Numbered from the stretch's first letter, positions 1 to 5,691 are shown. The stretch is 5,810 bases of DNA from an uncultured Alphaproteobacteria bacterium (GCA_937942205.1 CALDFO010000202.1:1-5810), one strand, 5' to 3'. Numbers and translations: made by a program. Notes: generated by a model from the sequence alone, not told the origin.

Positions 1-311
1 TGGGCGGGGCGGATTTCGAGGTTGTGGCGCTCAGTGTGGACCGCAACGGGCTTGAGCTTGCGCGCGCCTTCCTCAAGGAGGTCAAGGCCGACCATCTCGC
101 GCTCTATAACGATCCGGCGCCACGGGCGAGCTTCGCGCTCAAGGTGTTCGGCATGCCGACGACGCTGCTGATCTCGCCGGAGGGCAAGGAACTCGGCCGT
201 CTCGTCGGGCCCGCCCATTGGGATGCGCCGGAGGCGAAAGCCCTGATCGAGGCGGCGCGGCGGGAGGCCGGGGGGCCTCAGCGCGTCGGAACGGGCTTGT
301 CGCCCCGGTAG
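1..311 (+). CDS. tlpA: TlpA/ResA-family thiol-disulfide oxidoreductase, C-terminal part (5' end cut by window)
   Basis: The reading frame is open from position 3 to a TAG at 309-311, giving about 102 residues with no start codon in view. The protein shows the second half of a thioredoxin fold: a strand (FEVVALSVDR), a helix, a strand (LALYNDP), the cis-proline loop GMPTT, a strand pair (TLLISPEGKELGRLVG), and a terminal helix after an HWD motif. This pattern is typical of TlpA-type proteins, which are membrane-anchored periplasmic reductases supplying electrons for cytochrome c or cytochrome oxidase maturation. The N-terminal anchor and CXXC active site lie outside the window, so catalytic competence cannot be checked. 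The last residues, after LIEAARREAGG, look like a non-domain tail and run 34 bp into the convergent dehydrogenase gene. The family call is firm; TlpA rather than another TlpA-like paralogue is less certain. Confidence 0.85.
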   Translation, partial: GGADFEVVALSVDRNGLELARAFLKEVKADHLALYNDPAPRASFALKVFGMPTTLLISPEGKELGRLVGPAHWDAPEAKALIEAARREAGGPQRVGTGLSPR

Positions 312-1153
312 TCGTAGAAGCCGCGCTTGGTCTTGCGGCCGAGCCAGCCGGCCTCGACATATTTCACCAGCAACGGGCAGGGGCGGTATTTCGAGTCCGA
401 AAGGCCCTCATGGAGCACCTGCATGATGGAAAGGCAGGTGTCGAGGCCGATGAAGTCGGCAAGCTGAAGGGGACCCATGGGGTGATAGGCGCCCAGGCGC
501 ATGGCCTTGTCGATGCTTTCCACCGAACCCACGCCCTCATAGAGCACATAGACGGCCTCGTTGATCATCGGCAGCAGGATGCGGTTGACGATGAAGGCGG
601 GGAAATCCTCGGCATAGGCGGCGGTCTTGCCGACCCGGCGCACGATCTCCAGCGCCGCCTGGAAGGTGGAATCATTGGTGGCGATGCCGCGGATCACTTC
701 CACCAGCTGCATCAGCGGCACCGGATTCATGAAGTGCAGGCCGATGAAATTCTCCGGCCGGTCGGTGGCCGCCGCCAGCCGCGTCACCGAGATGGACGAG
801 GTGTTGGTGGCGACGATCGCCTTGTCCGAAATGCGGCTGCGCAGATCCTGGAAGATCTTCTTCTTGATGGCCTCGTCTTCCGTCGCCGCCTCGATCACCA
901 GGTCGCGGTCGCGCAGATCGTCCAGGCTGGCGGTGGTGCGGATACGGGCCAAAGCGGGGGCGATGGCGTCCGCCGCGATGATGTTCTTGGTGGCCTGGCG
1001 CTGCATGTTCTTCTCGATCAGGCCGGTGGCCTTGGCGAGCGCTTCCTTGTTGATGTCGTCCAGCACCACGTCATAGCCGGCCAGGGCCAGCACATGGGCG
1101 ATGCCGGTGCCCATCTGTCCGGCGCCGATCACGCCAATCTTTTCAACCGCCAT
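278..1153 (-). CDS. hbd: 3-hydroxybutyryl-CoA dehydrogenase (NAD-dependent 3-hydroxyacyl-CoA dehydrogenase)
   Basis: This 291-residue cytoplasmic enzyme interconverts 3-hydroxyacyl-CoA (typically (S)-3-hydroxybutyryl-CoA) and acetoacetyl-CoA with NAD(H), in beta-oxidation or butanoate metabolism. The N-terminal Rossmann domain has the GAGQMG nucleotide loop at residues 10-15. The catalytic set known from the family is present with the correct spacing: Ser119 in NTSSIS, His140 in GLHFMNPV, Glu152 in VEVI and Asn190 in FIVNR. The all-helical C-terminal dimerisation domain ends in a typical GFYDYRG...PVPTR tail. Length is normal for the single-domain family. The ATG at 1153 is preferred over an in-frame TTG at 1168 because GAGG lies 9 nt before it and homologues start MxxEKIGVIG. 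It begins 11 nt after the etfA stop, so it is the third gene of that operon. Substrate chain length cannot be read from sequence; PaaH or FadB2 naming is possible. Confidence 0.93.
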   Translation of the reverse strand: MAVEKIGVIGAGQMGTGIAHVLALAGYDVVLDDINKEALAKATGLIEKNMQRQATKNIIAADAIAPALARIRTTASLDDLRDRDLVIEAATEDEAIKKKIFQDLRSRISDKAIVATNTSSISVTRLAAATDRPENFIGLHFMNPVPLMQLVEVIRGIATNDSTFQAALEIVRRVGKTAAYAEDFPAFIVNRILLPMINEAVYVLYEGVGSVESIDKAMRLGAYHPMGPLQLADFIGLDTCLSIMQVLHEGLSDSKYRPCPLLVKYVEAGWLGRKTKRGFYDYRGDKPVPTR

Positions 1154-1164
1154 GTCGCAAATCC

Positions 1165-2109
1165 TCAACCAATCCCACGCTTGCCCAGTTCTTCGTCCAG
1201 TTCCGGCAGCACCTTGAACAGGTCTTCCGTCAGCCCGTAATCGGCCACCTGGAAGATCGGCGCGTCGGGATCCTTGTTGATCGCCACGATGACGCGGCTG
1301 TCCTTCATGCCCGCCAGATGCTGGATGGCGCCGGAAATGCCCACCGCGATATAGAGATCGGGCGCCACCATCTTGCCGGTCTGGCCCACCTGATAGTCAT
1401 TGGGCACATAGCCTGCATCGACCGCCGCACGACTGGCGCCCACGGCGGCATGGAGGCGGTCGGCGATCTTGTCCAGCAGCTTGAAATTCTCCGCCGACCC
1501 CAGCCCGCGCCCGCCGCTGATGACGATCTTGGCGGAGGTCAGTTCGGGGCGGGCCGATTGCGACAGTTCCTCGCCCGCGAAGCTGCTGGTGCCGGGATCG
1601 GCCGCGGCGGCGATCTTCTCGATGGCGGCATTGCCGCCTTCCGCCGCCGCCTGGAAGGCGGTGGTGCGGACGGTGACGAGCTTCTTTCCGGCGGGCGCCT
1701 GCACCGTCTCGATGGCGTTGCCGGCATAGATGGGATGCTCGAAGGTGTCGGGCGCGATCACCGCGATGATGTCCGAAACCTGGGGCGTGTCCAGCCTGGC
1801 CGCCACGCGCGGCAGGATGTTCTTTCCCGTGGTGGTGGCCGGGGCCAGGATGGCGTCATAGCCATCGGCCACCGACAGGATCAGCGCCTCCATCGGCTCG
1901 GCCAGTTGACGGGCATAGGGCGCGGCGTCCGCCAGCAGCACCTTTTCCACGCCCGCGATCTTCGCGGCGGCCTCGGCCACGGCGGCGCAATCGGCGCCCG
2001 CCACCAGCACATGCACCGGGGCGGAGATCGCGGCGGCGGCCGTCACCGTCTTGTGGGTGGCGTCCTTCAGCGCGGCATTGTCGTGTTCGGCGATGACCAG
2101 CGATGTCAT
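1165..2109 (-). CDS. etfA: Electron transfer flavoprotein, alpha subunit
   Basis: This 314-residue subunit (also called FixB family) binds the redox FAD of the ETF heterodimer. ETF takes electrons from acyl-CoA and related dehydrogenases and passes them to ETF-quinone oxidoreductase. Residues 1-190 form the N-terminal alpha/beta domain, starting [11 protein letters not shown]. The C-terminal FAD domain is complete: SGGRGLGS at 198-205, [10 protein letters not shown] at 224-233, VGQTGK at 241-246, [12 protein letters not shown] at 257-268 with the conserved His264, and [15 protein letters not shown] at 278-292. Length and motifs match the short, mitochondrial-type (group I) ETF alpha. There are no added ferredoxin domains, so a bifurcating role is unlikely. 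Its ATG overlaps the etfB TGA as ATGA, indicating translational coupling, and GAGGG lies about 9 nt before the start. Confidence 0.97.
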   Translation of the reverse strand: MTSLVIAEHDNAALKDATHKTVTAAAAISAPVHVLVAGADCAAVAEAAAKIAGVEKVLLADAAPYARQLAEPMEALILSVADGYDAILAPATTTGKNILPRVAARLDTPQVSDIIAVIAPDTFEHPIYAGNAIETVQAPAGKKLVTVRTTAFQAAAEGGNAAIEKIAAAADPGTSSFAGEELSQSARPELTSAKIVISGGRGLGSAENFKLLDKIADRLHAAVGASRAAVDAGYVPNDYQVGQTGKMVAPDLYIAVGISGAIQHLAGMKDSRVIVAINKDPDAPIFQVADYGLTEDLFKVLPELDEELGKRGIG

Positions 2110-2858
2110 GACAACACGCCCTCGGCCTGAAGCTTGTCCAGCAACTCGGAGACGCTGGCGACCTTGACGCCGCCGCCGCGCTTGGGCGGCTCGGAGACTT
2201 TCAGCACCTTGAAGCGGGGCGTGACGTCCACGCCGTAATCGGCGGGGGTCTTTTCCTCGATGGGTTTCTTCTTGGCCTTCATGATGTTGGGCAGCGAGGC
2301 ATAGCGCGGCTGGTTCAGGCGCAGGTCGGTGGTCATCACCGCGGGCAGCGTCACCGCCACGGTCTGCAGGCCGCCGTCTATCTCGCGGGTGATCTTGGCG
2401 CTGCCGCCCTCCAGTTCCAGGGCATGGGCGAAGGTGCCCTGCGGCCAGCCCAGCAGCGCGGCCAGCATCTGGCCCACCTGGTTGGCGTCGTCGTCGATCG
2501 CCTGCTTGCCGGTGATGACGAAGCCGGGCTGCTCGGCCTCGGCGATGGCTTTGAGGATCTTGGCCACGGCCAGCGGTTCCACCGCCGCGCCGTCGGTCTT
2601 GACCAGAATGCCCCGGTCGGCGCCCATCGCCAGGGCGGTGCGCAGGGTTTCGGCGGCCTGTTGCGGGCCGATGGAGACGGCCACCACTTCAGTTGCCTTG
2701 CCCTTTTCCTTCAGGCGCACCGCTTCCTCGACGGCGATCTCGTCAAAGGGGTTCATGGACATCTTGACGTTCGCCAGGTCCACGCCCGACTGGTCCGGCT
2801 TGATGCGAACCTTCACATTGTAATCAACCACCCGCTTGACGGGCACCAAGACCTTCAT
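2106..2858 (-). CDS. etfB: Electron transfer flavoprotein, beta subunit
   Basis: This 250-residue ETF beta subunit pairs with etfA downstream and carries structural AMP. Visible family features are the start [17 protein letters not shown] at 36-40, the nucleotide-binding stretch [15 protein letters not shown] at 117-131, and the ETF beta signature region around [12 protein letters not shown] (156-167). [15 protein letters not shown] at 185-199 is the recognition loop that docks onto partner dehydrogenases; Leu189 corresponds to the anchor leucine (Leu195) of human ETF beta. The lysine-rich end of this loop is very like the mitochondrial protein. The frame stays open 36 codons further upstream, but MKVLVPVKR is the family start and AAAGAGA precedes it, so the ATG at 2858 is chosen. 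It is the first gene of the etfB-etfA-hbd operon, with a likely promoter at 2937-2966. Confidence 0.97.
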   Translation of the reverse strand: MKVLVPVKRVVDYNVKVRIKPDQSGVDLANVKMSMNPFDEIAVEEAVRLKEKGKATEVVAVSIGPQQAAETLRTALAMGADRGILVKTDGAAVEPLAVAKILKAIAEAEQPGFVITGKQAIDDDANQVGQMLAALLGWPQGTFAHALELEGGSAKITREIDGGLQTVAVTLPAVMTTDLRLNQPRYASLPNIMKAKKKPIEEKTPADYGVDVTPRFKVLKVSEPPKRGGGVKVASVSELLDKLQAEGVLS

Positions 2859-2876
2859 GGCGTCTCTTTGATCCCC

Positions 2877-2889
2877 AATGGCGGCCATT
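2877..2889 (-). repeat. Inverted repeat in the etfB leader (6 bp arms, 1-nt centre)
   Basis: AATGGC (2877-2882), one G, then GCCATT (2884-2889). It directly abuts the stronger hairpin at 2890-2910 and lies 19 bp upstream of the etfB ATG. The 1-nt centre is too small for a full RNA hairpin, so as an element it would more likely be a DNA operator half-site pair. No function is assigned. Confidence 0.45.
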
Positions 2890-2910
2890 CCCGCCCCGGT
2901 GCGGGGCGGG
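2890..2910 (-). repeat. GC-only hairpin in the etfB leader
   Basis: CCCGCCCC at 2890-2897 pairs perfectly with GGGGCGGG at 2903-2910. An added G-C pair (2898 and 2902) leaves a 3-nt loop, making a 9-bp stem. It lies between the predicted promoter and the etfB start. No T run follows it in the direction of etfB transcription, so it does not look like an intrinsic terminator. It could stabilise the transcript or modulate expression. Confidence 0.5.
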
Positions 2911-2936
2911 GGCTGTCCTGCTCTTGTGCGGTGCAA

Positions 2937-2966
2937 AAAGTAGGCAGGCCGGTGATGGACTGTCAA
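2937..2966 (-). promoter_or_regulatory. Predicted sigma-70-type promoter of the etfB-etfA-hbd operon
   Basis: On the minus strand a perfect TTGACA (2966-2961) is followed, after 18 bp, by TACTTT (2942-2937). The -35 box is consensus; the -10 box is weak (3 of 6) but acceptable for a GC-rich alphaproteobacterium. Transcription would start near 2930, giving a leader of about 70 nt that contains both inverted repeats. It lies in the gap after the cytochrome gene, so the operon can be transcribed independently of it. Confidence 0.5.
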
Positions 2967-2993
2967 CGCGAGGCAGCGCGGGAAACCCAGTTT

Positions 2994-3043
2994 TGCTGCG
3001 ATGCAGCAGAGCGGGGCGGCCCTGCACTGCGTCAGAATGACGC
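2994..3043 (-). terminator. Two small hairpins just after the cytochrome c gene (possible factor-assisted terminator)
   Basis: Going downstream from the cytochrome stop codon, the first inverted repeat begins 2 nt away (GCGTCA/TGACGC with a 3-nt loop, 3029-3043). The second is TGCTGC/GCAGCA with a 3-nt loop (2994-3008). Both have perfect 6-bp stems. Neither is followed by a T run on the transcribed strand, so simple intrinsic termination is doubtful; protection of the mRNA 3' end is an equal possibility. Confidence 0.35.
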
Positions 3044-3045
3044 GG

Positions 3046-3417
3046 TTACTTGAGAGTCTTGAGGTAGGCGATCAGGTCGGCGCGCTGGTTCTTGCTGGCG
3101 ATGCCGCTGAAGAACATCTTGGTGCCGGGCACCATCTTGCCGGGCCCCTGGACCCATTTGTCCATATTGGCCTCGGTCCAGGTCAGACCGGACGCCTTGA
3201 GCGGAGCGGAGAAGTTATAGCCGTCCACGGCGGCCGCCTTGCGTCCCATGATCCCGAACAGGTTGGGGCCCATGGCGCTCGCACCGCCCTGGGTGTCGGT
3301 GTGGCACATGGCGCATTTCTTGTAGGCGTCCTTGCCCTTGGCGGCGTCGCCCGCGGCGTTCGCCGCAGCCGTGGTCCCCGCCAGCAGCGCCAGCGCCATG
3401 AAACTCTTGCGAAGCAT
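3046..3417 (-). CDS. Class I c-type cytochrome, periplasmic, mitochondrial-like (cytochrome c2/c550 type)
   Basis: This 123-residue protein opens with a signal peptide (MLRKS, then a hydrophobic A/L stretch, cleavage near ANA-A at about residue 21). The single haem site is CAMCH at residues 35-39, with His39 as proximal ligand. [13 protein letters not shown] (50-62) and [15 protein letters not shown] (67-80) follow. The distal ligand is Met101 in [11 protein letters not shown], and the terminal helix is [11 protein letters not shown]. This is the same order as mitochondrial cytochrome c. A mobile electron carrier between the bc1 complex and a terminal oxidase or peroxidase is the likely role. 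An in-frame opening to 3585 was rejected because it would bury the signal peptide behind 56 proline/glycine-rich residues; ATG 3417 has AAAAGGG about 8 nt upstream. The gene is probably monocistronic: gaps of 136 and 187 bp separate it from its neighbours. A cycA-like name is possible but not certain. Confidence 0.94.
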   Translation of the reverse strand: MLRKSFMALALLAGTTAAANAAGDAAKGKDAYKKCAMCHTDTQGGASAMGPNLFGIMGRKAAAVDGYNFSAPLKASGLTWTEANMDKWVQGPGKMVPGTKMFFSGIASKNQRADLIAYLKTLK

Positions 3418-3511
3418 TGAAACAGCCCTTTTCGGTCCCTGAGCGGGCCCCTCCATACCCGATCCTGATGCCGAAAACAGCGATTTTTGTGGCGGCTTTT
3501 TGTCTGATCCC

Positions 3512-3552
3512 GGACCGGCTCTCACCGGCCCGGCCGGTCCTTCGGGGCCGGG
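3512..3552. repeat. Cluster of overlapping GC-rich inverted repeats between cfa and the cytochrome c gene
   Basis: One segment, GCCGGTCC at 3533-3540, can pair in several mutually exclusive ways. It pairs with GGACCGGC at 3512-3519 (8 bp). Its first six bases pair with ACCGGC at 3524-3529. Alternatively CCGGTCC (3534-3540) pairs with GGGCCGG (3545-3551) around a TTCG loop, with one G-T wobble in plus-strand RNA. CCCGGCC/GGCCGGG (3529-3535 and 3546-3552) is a further alternative. The cluster begins directly after the cfa stop codon (3554), so it may end or protect that transcript. No T run follows it on the minus strand. Confidence 0.45.
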
Positions 3553-3553
3553 G

Positions 3554-4723
3554 TCAGGCGTTGACCAGCTCGACCTGGACCACATCGGTGCGGGCCACCT
3601 CGAAGGTGGCGGCGCAGATGCCCAGATAGAATTCCCAGTTGCGCAGGAACTGCTGGTCGTGGCCCAGCGCCTTGATCTCGGCTTCGCGCGCCTGCATCCG
3701 GGTCAGCCATTCGCGCAGGGTGCGGGCATAGTCCTTGCCGAAGCCGAAGGCCCCGGCGAATTTCAGCCCCGCCTTTTCCGCCTCCTGCCGGAAGCGCGCC
3801 AGCGAGGGCAACATGCCGCCGGGAAAGACGTAATGGCGCACGAAATCGCTTCGGGTGCGGTAGCCGGCGAACAACTCGTCACGGATGGTGATGGTCTGGA
3901 TGACGGCGCGGCCGCCCTGTTTCAGGCGTTCCTTCACGGTGTGGAAATAGGCGGGCCAGTAATGCTCGCCCACCGCCTCGAACATCTCGATGGAGACGAT
4001 ATTGTCGAAGGTGCCGCCACAGCGGCGGTAGTCCTGGAGCCGGATTTCCGCGCCGGTATTCTTCAGCCGCTCGGTGGCGAAGCGATGCTGGGCGGGCGAG
4101 ATGGTCAGGCCCGTGACCCTGTGGCTGTCGGCGCTGGCCCGCTCGGCAAAGCCGCCCCAGCCGCAGCCGATCTCCAGCACGTCGGCCTTCGGGGAATCGA
4201 AGCGGGACAGAATGCGCTCATACTTGTTCTGCTGGGCGCGATAGAGTTCCCCGGTGCCGTCATACAGCGCCGAGGAATAGGTCATGCTGGGGTCCAGCCA
4301 CAGGCTGTAGAAATCATTGCCGACGTCGTAATGATCCTGGATGTTGCGTGACGATCCGGCAACGGAATTGCGCCGCACGAAGGCGTTGTGAATCACAAAG
4401 CCGATGCGGTTGAAGATGTTGCCGTCGGAAAAATCCGAGAAGTGATCCAGATTGAGCAGGAACAGGCTCACCAGCCGTTCCACGCTGTCGGTGCTCCAGC
4501 TTCCGGCGATATATTCCTCGCCCAGGCCGATATCGCCGCGCGCCATGATCCGGCGCAGCACATCCCAGTCCCGGACGGCGAAACGGGCCGAAGGGCCCGG
4601 CAGGCGGCCCGCCGCGATGGTGATCTCGCCATTGGGGGCGATGAATTCCAGCGTGCCGTATTCCAGCCCGCCGATCGCCTTGCGCCAGCTCTTCTCGATG
4701 AAGGACGCAGGTATCAATGACAT
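3554..4723 (-). CDS. cfa: Cyclopropane-fatty-acyl-phospholipid synthase family SAM methyltransferase
   Basis: This 389-residue enzyme is of the Cfa/mycolic-acid-cyclopropane-synthase family, which transfers the methyl of S-adenosylmethionine onto the double bond of unsaturated phospholipid acyl chains at the inner membrane face. The N-terminal lipid-binding domain contains RGDIGLGEEYIAGSW (62-76). The catalytic domain has HYDVGNDFYSLWLDPSMTYSSALY (131-154), the SAM loop VLEIGCGWGGFAE (182-194), LQDYR (229-233), SIEMFEAVGEHYW (244-256), YVFPGGMLPS (298-307) and FGKDY (328-332). Against E. coli Cfa, the bicarbonate-site Glu239 and Tyr317 match Glu249 and Tyr332, but Cys139 is Ser151 and His266 is Gln276. 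The product could therefore be a methyl-branched or methylene acid rather than a cyclopropane. ATG 4723 is preferred over an in-frame TTG at 4753 because CGGGG precedes it and it gives the normal family N-terminus. The gene stands alone, with a possible promoter at 4753-4781. Confidence 0.92.
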   Translation of the reverse strand: MSLIPASFIEKSWRKAIGGLEYGTLEFIAPNGEITIAAGRLPGPSARFAVRDWDVLRRIMARGDIGLGEEYIAGSWSTDSVERLVSLFLLNLDHFSDFSDGNIFNRIGFVIHNAFVRRNSVAGSSRNIQDHYDVGNDFYSLWLDPSMTYSSALYDGTGELYRAQQNKYERILSRFDSPKADVLEIGCGWGGFAERASADSHRVTGLTISPAQHRFATERLKNTGAEIRLQDYRRCGGTFDNIVSIEMFEAVGEHYWPAYFHTVKERLKQGGRAVIQTITIRDELFAGYRTRSDFVRHYVFPGGMLPSLARFRQEAEKAGLKFAGAFGFGKDYARTLREWLTRMQAREAEIKALGHDQQFLRNWEFYLGICAATFEVARTDVVQVELVNA

Positions 4724-4752
4724 CGCGTTGCCCCGGCAAAAAACCCGCGCCA

Positions 4753-4781
4753 AGCTTAAGCATAGCCTCCGCGCAAGACAA
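4753..4781 (-). promoter_or_regulatory. Possible promoter of the cfa-family gene
   Basis: On the minus strand TTGTCT (4781-4776) is followed, after 17 bp, by TAAGCT (4758-4753), about 30 bp before the ATG at 4723. The -10 box matches the consensus at only 3 of 6 positions. The region also contains the 8-bp palindrome GCTTAAGC at 4754-4761. No EcfG-type GGAAC box is present here, unlike in the neighbouring divergent region. Confidence 0.35.
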
Positions 4782-4793
4782 TTCGCTCCCGCT

Positions 4794-4813
4794 CGCCGGC
4801 CCGCCCGCCGGCG
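4794..4813. repeat. GC-only hairpin between the secreted-protein gene and cfa
   Basis: CGCCGGC (4794-4800) and GCCGGCG (4807-4813) form a perfect 7-bp stem with a 6-nt loop. It lies 49 nt after the stop codon of the upstream minus-strand gene and before the proposed cfa promoter, which is where a terminator separating the two transcripts would be expected. There is no T run on the minus strand, so the role is tentative. Confidence 0.35.
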
Positions 4814-4862
4814 CGCGTCATATGCTGCGCCGCATCGCGAAGTCCTGGCCCGGCTGGCGCGG

Positions 4863-5372
4863 CTAGAGCGGGGCGCGCACCGCCGCGCCCGGCGTCTGGG
4901 TGATGATCGCGTTGCGCGCGGCGTCGTAGCGGACGGCGCTGGCCTCCATCGTCACGGTTCTTCCAAGATCGCCGTCCAGCGCCACCGTCACCCGGGTCGG
5001 CGTGCCGGTCTCCGTCACTTCCACCTTCTGCACCGCGCCCAGAGGCGCGCCGCCGGCATCCAGCACCGTGGCGGTGGCGATCTTGACCGGTGGATTGCTG
5101 ATGCTGGACAGCAAGGCCGGGCCGCCGCCGGGCGCCGTCTCGACGGCGATGGTGGGCGCAGGCGCAGGCGGAGTGTTGTCGGCATTGGCGGACGCCTTGT
5201 CCGCGACCGGGGCGCGGCTGTGCGCCGCCGCCTCGCCGGCCTGTCTGTTCAACTGCCGCGTGACCTCCTGTTCGGCCTTGCCGGACGCGGTCCAGGCCGG
5301 ACCGGTCCCGGCGATGCTCAGGGCGAAGGCGGAGGCCAGCAAAAGGCCAAAACCGGTGTGTCGCAGGTGCAT
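4863..5372 (-). CDS. Secreted protein of unknown function with a C-terminal beta-rich (PRC-barrel-like) domain
   Basis: The product has 169 residues and I do not recognise a named family. Residues 1-29 form a signal peptide (MHLRHTG, then a hydrophobic LLLASAFALSIAG core, likely cleaved near PAWTA). Residues 30-90 are polar and rich in alanine and proline, probably an unstructured linker with one short charged helix (KAEQEVTRQLNRQAGEAA). Residues 96-160 read as alternating strands (VKIATATVLDAGGAPLGAVQKVEV, then TRVTVALD, VTMEASAVRYD, AIITQ), which resembles PRC-barrel-type domains, though this is by eye only. A periplasmic location is expected. ATG 5372 is preceded by AAGGGA at a good distance. 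An EcfG-type promoter at 5432-5457 lies upstream, so induction by general stress is likely. The following gene (cfa) is 139 bp away and probably separately transcribed. Confidence 0.75.
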   Translation of the reverse strand: MHLRHTGFGLLLASAFALSIAGTGPAWTASGKAEQEVTRQLNRQAGEAAAHSRAPVADKASANADNTPPAPAPTIAVETAPGGGPALLSSISNPPVKIATATVLDAGGAPLGAVQKVEVTETGTPTRVTVALDGDLGRTVTMEASAVRYDAARNAIITQTPGAAVRAPL

Positions 5373-5431
5373 GGCATGTTCCCTTGAAGGGGCGGCGGCC
5401 CTGGAGCGGGCAGCAAGCGGGTCGATCGGAT

Positions 5432-5457
5432 AACGGCGGCGGCTACCGCGCCGTTCC
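5432..5457 (-). promoter_or_regulatory. Predicted EcfG (general stress sigma factor) promoter for the secreted-protein gene
   Basis: On the minus strand GGAAC (5457-5453) is followed, after 17 bp, by CGTT (5435-5432). This matches exactly the known alphaproteobacterial EcfG/SigT consensus, GGAAC-N16 or 17-CGTT. The start of transcription would be near 5425, leaving a leader of about 50 nt before the ATG at 5372. Its -35 box faces that of the opposite promoter, making GTTCC-CGC-GGAAC at 5453-5465. Confidence 0.65.
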
Positions 5458-5460
5458 CGC

Positions 5461-5485
5461 GGAACCGGCGGCGAGCCGGTGTGTT
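5461..5485 (+). promoter_or_regulatory. Predicted EcfG promoter for the DUF3309 gene
   Basis: GGAAC (5461-5465), 16 bp, then TGTT (5482-5485). Spacing fits the EcfG consensus; the only mismatch is T for C at the first -10 base. The predicted start near 5492 gives a leader of about 20-25 nt before the ATG at 5515, which is just enough for the AAGGAA ribosome binding site. The spacer contains a perfect inverted repeat (ACCGGC/GCCGGT, 5464-5469 and 5475-5480). Confidence 0.6.
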
Positions 5486-5514
5486 CCTTCTCTATATCCA
5501 GGAAGGAATTTCAA

Positions 5515-5670
5515 ATGCTCGGAACCATACTGATTGTTGTCCTGCTGCTTCTGCTTCTGGGCGCCTGGCCGTCATGGCCGCACAGCCGGGGCTGGGGCTA
5601 CTACCCGTCCGGCACGCTGGGTCTGGTGCTGGTGATTGTGCTGGTCCTGGCCCTGCTGGGGCGGATCTGA
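5515..5670 (+). CDS. DUF3309 family small membrane protein
   Basis: This 51-residue protein is almost entirely two hydrophobic helices joined by a short aromatic loop. Residues 1-17 (MLGTILIVVLLLLLLGA) form the first helix, WPSWPHSRGWGYYPSG the loop, and TLGLVLVIVLVLALLGRI the second. The WPHSRGWGY core and the closing LLGRI are hallmarks of DUF3309, a family of tiny inner-membrane proteins common in Proteobacteria whose function is unknown. An upstream ATG in frame at 5479 is rejected because it would overlap the predicted -10 box; AAGGAA at 5503-5508 sits correctly for the ATG at 5515. The gene is followed after 21 bp by another small gene, so the two are probably co-transcribed. The EcfG-type promoter upstream suggests stress induction. 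Confidence 0.9.
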   Translation: MLGTILIVVLLLLLLGAWPSWPHSRGWGYYPSGTLGLVLVIVLVLALLGRI

Positions 5671-5691
5671 CGCCCTCCAAGGGAGGCGCAT

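Noticed and set aside
218..1240. 340-codon open frame on the plus strand across hbd
   Set aside because: It is antisense to the dehydrogenase, has a low-complexity Gly/Asp/His composition and no recognisable domain; long shadow frames are usual in GC-rich coding DNA.
1318..2130. 270-codon plus-strand open frame antisense to etfA
   Set aside because: Composition is Gly/Arg/His-rich, with no motif, no ribosome binding site and no family resemblance; etfA on the other strand is complete and conserved.
2859..2966. Longer etfB with 36 extra N-terminal residues
   Set aside because: The extension would translate the predicted promoter and hairpins, and the family consistently starts at MKxLVxVKRV.
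3484..3503. TTTTTGT direct repeat, two copies 13 bp apart
   Set aside because: Only two short copies; on the strand of the local genes they are A runs, so they support neither a terminator nor a known site.
3418..3585. Extended 179-residue form of the cytochrome c starting at 3585
   Set aside because: The added 56 residues are Pro/Gly-rich, overlap the end of cfa and would place the signal peptide internally.
3500..4351. 283-codon plus-strand open frame across the cfa gene
   Set aside because: It mirrors the cfa codons; it has no signal, domain or start context of its own.
4452..5387. 311-codon plus-strand open frame spanning the cfa start and the secreted-protein gene
   Set aside because: It crosses two conserved minus-strand genes and their intergenic region, and its arginine-rich sequence is typical of an antisense frame.
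5381..5391. CCCTT-G-AAGGG inverted repeat over the ribosome binding site of the secreted-protein gene
   Set aside because: A 1-nt centre cannot form a hairpin, and the AAGGG half is simply the Shine-Dalgarno sequence.
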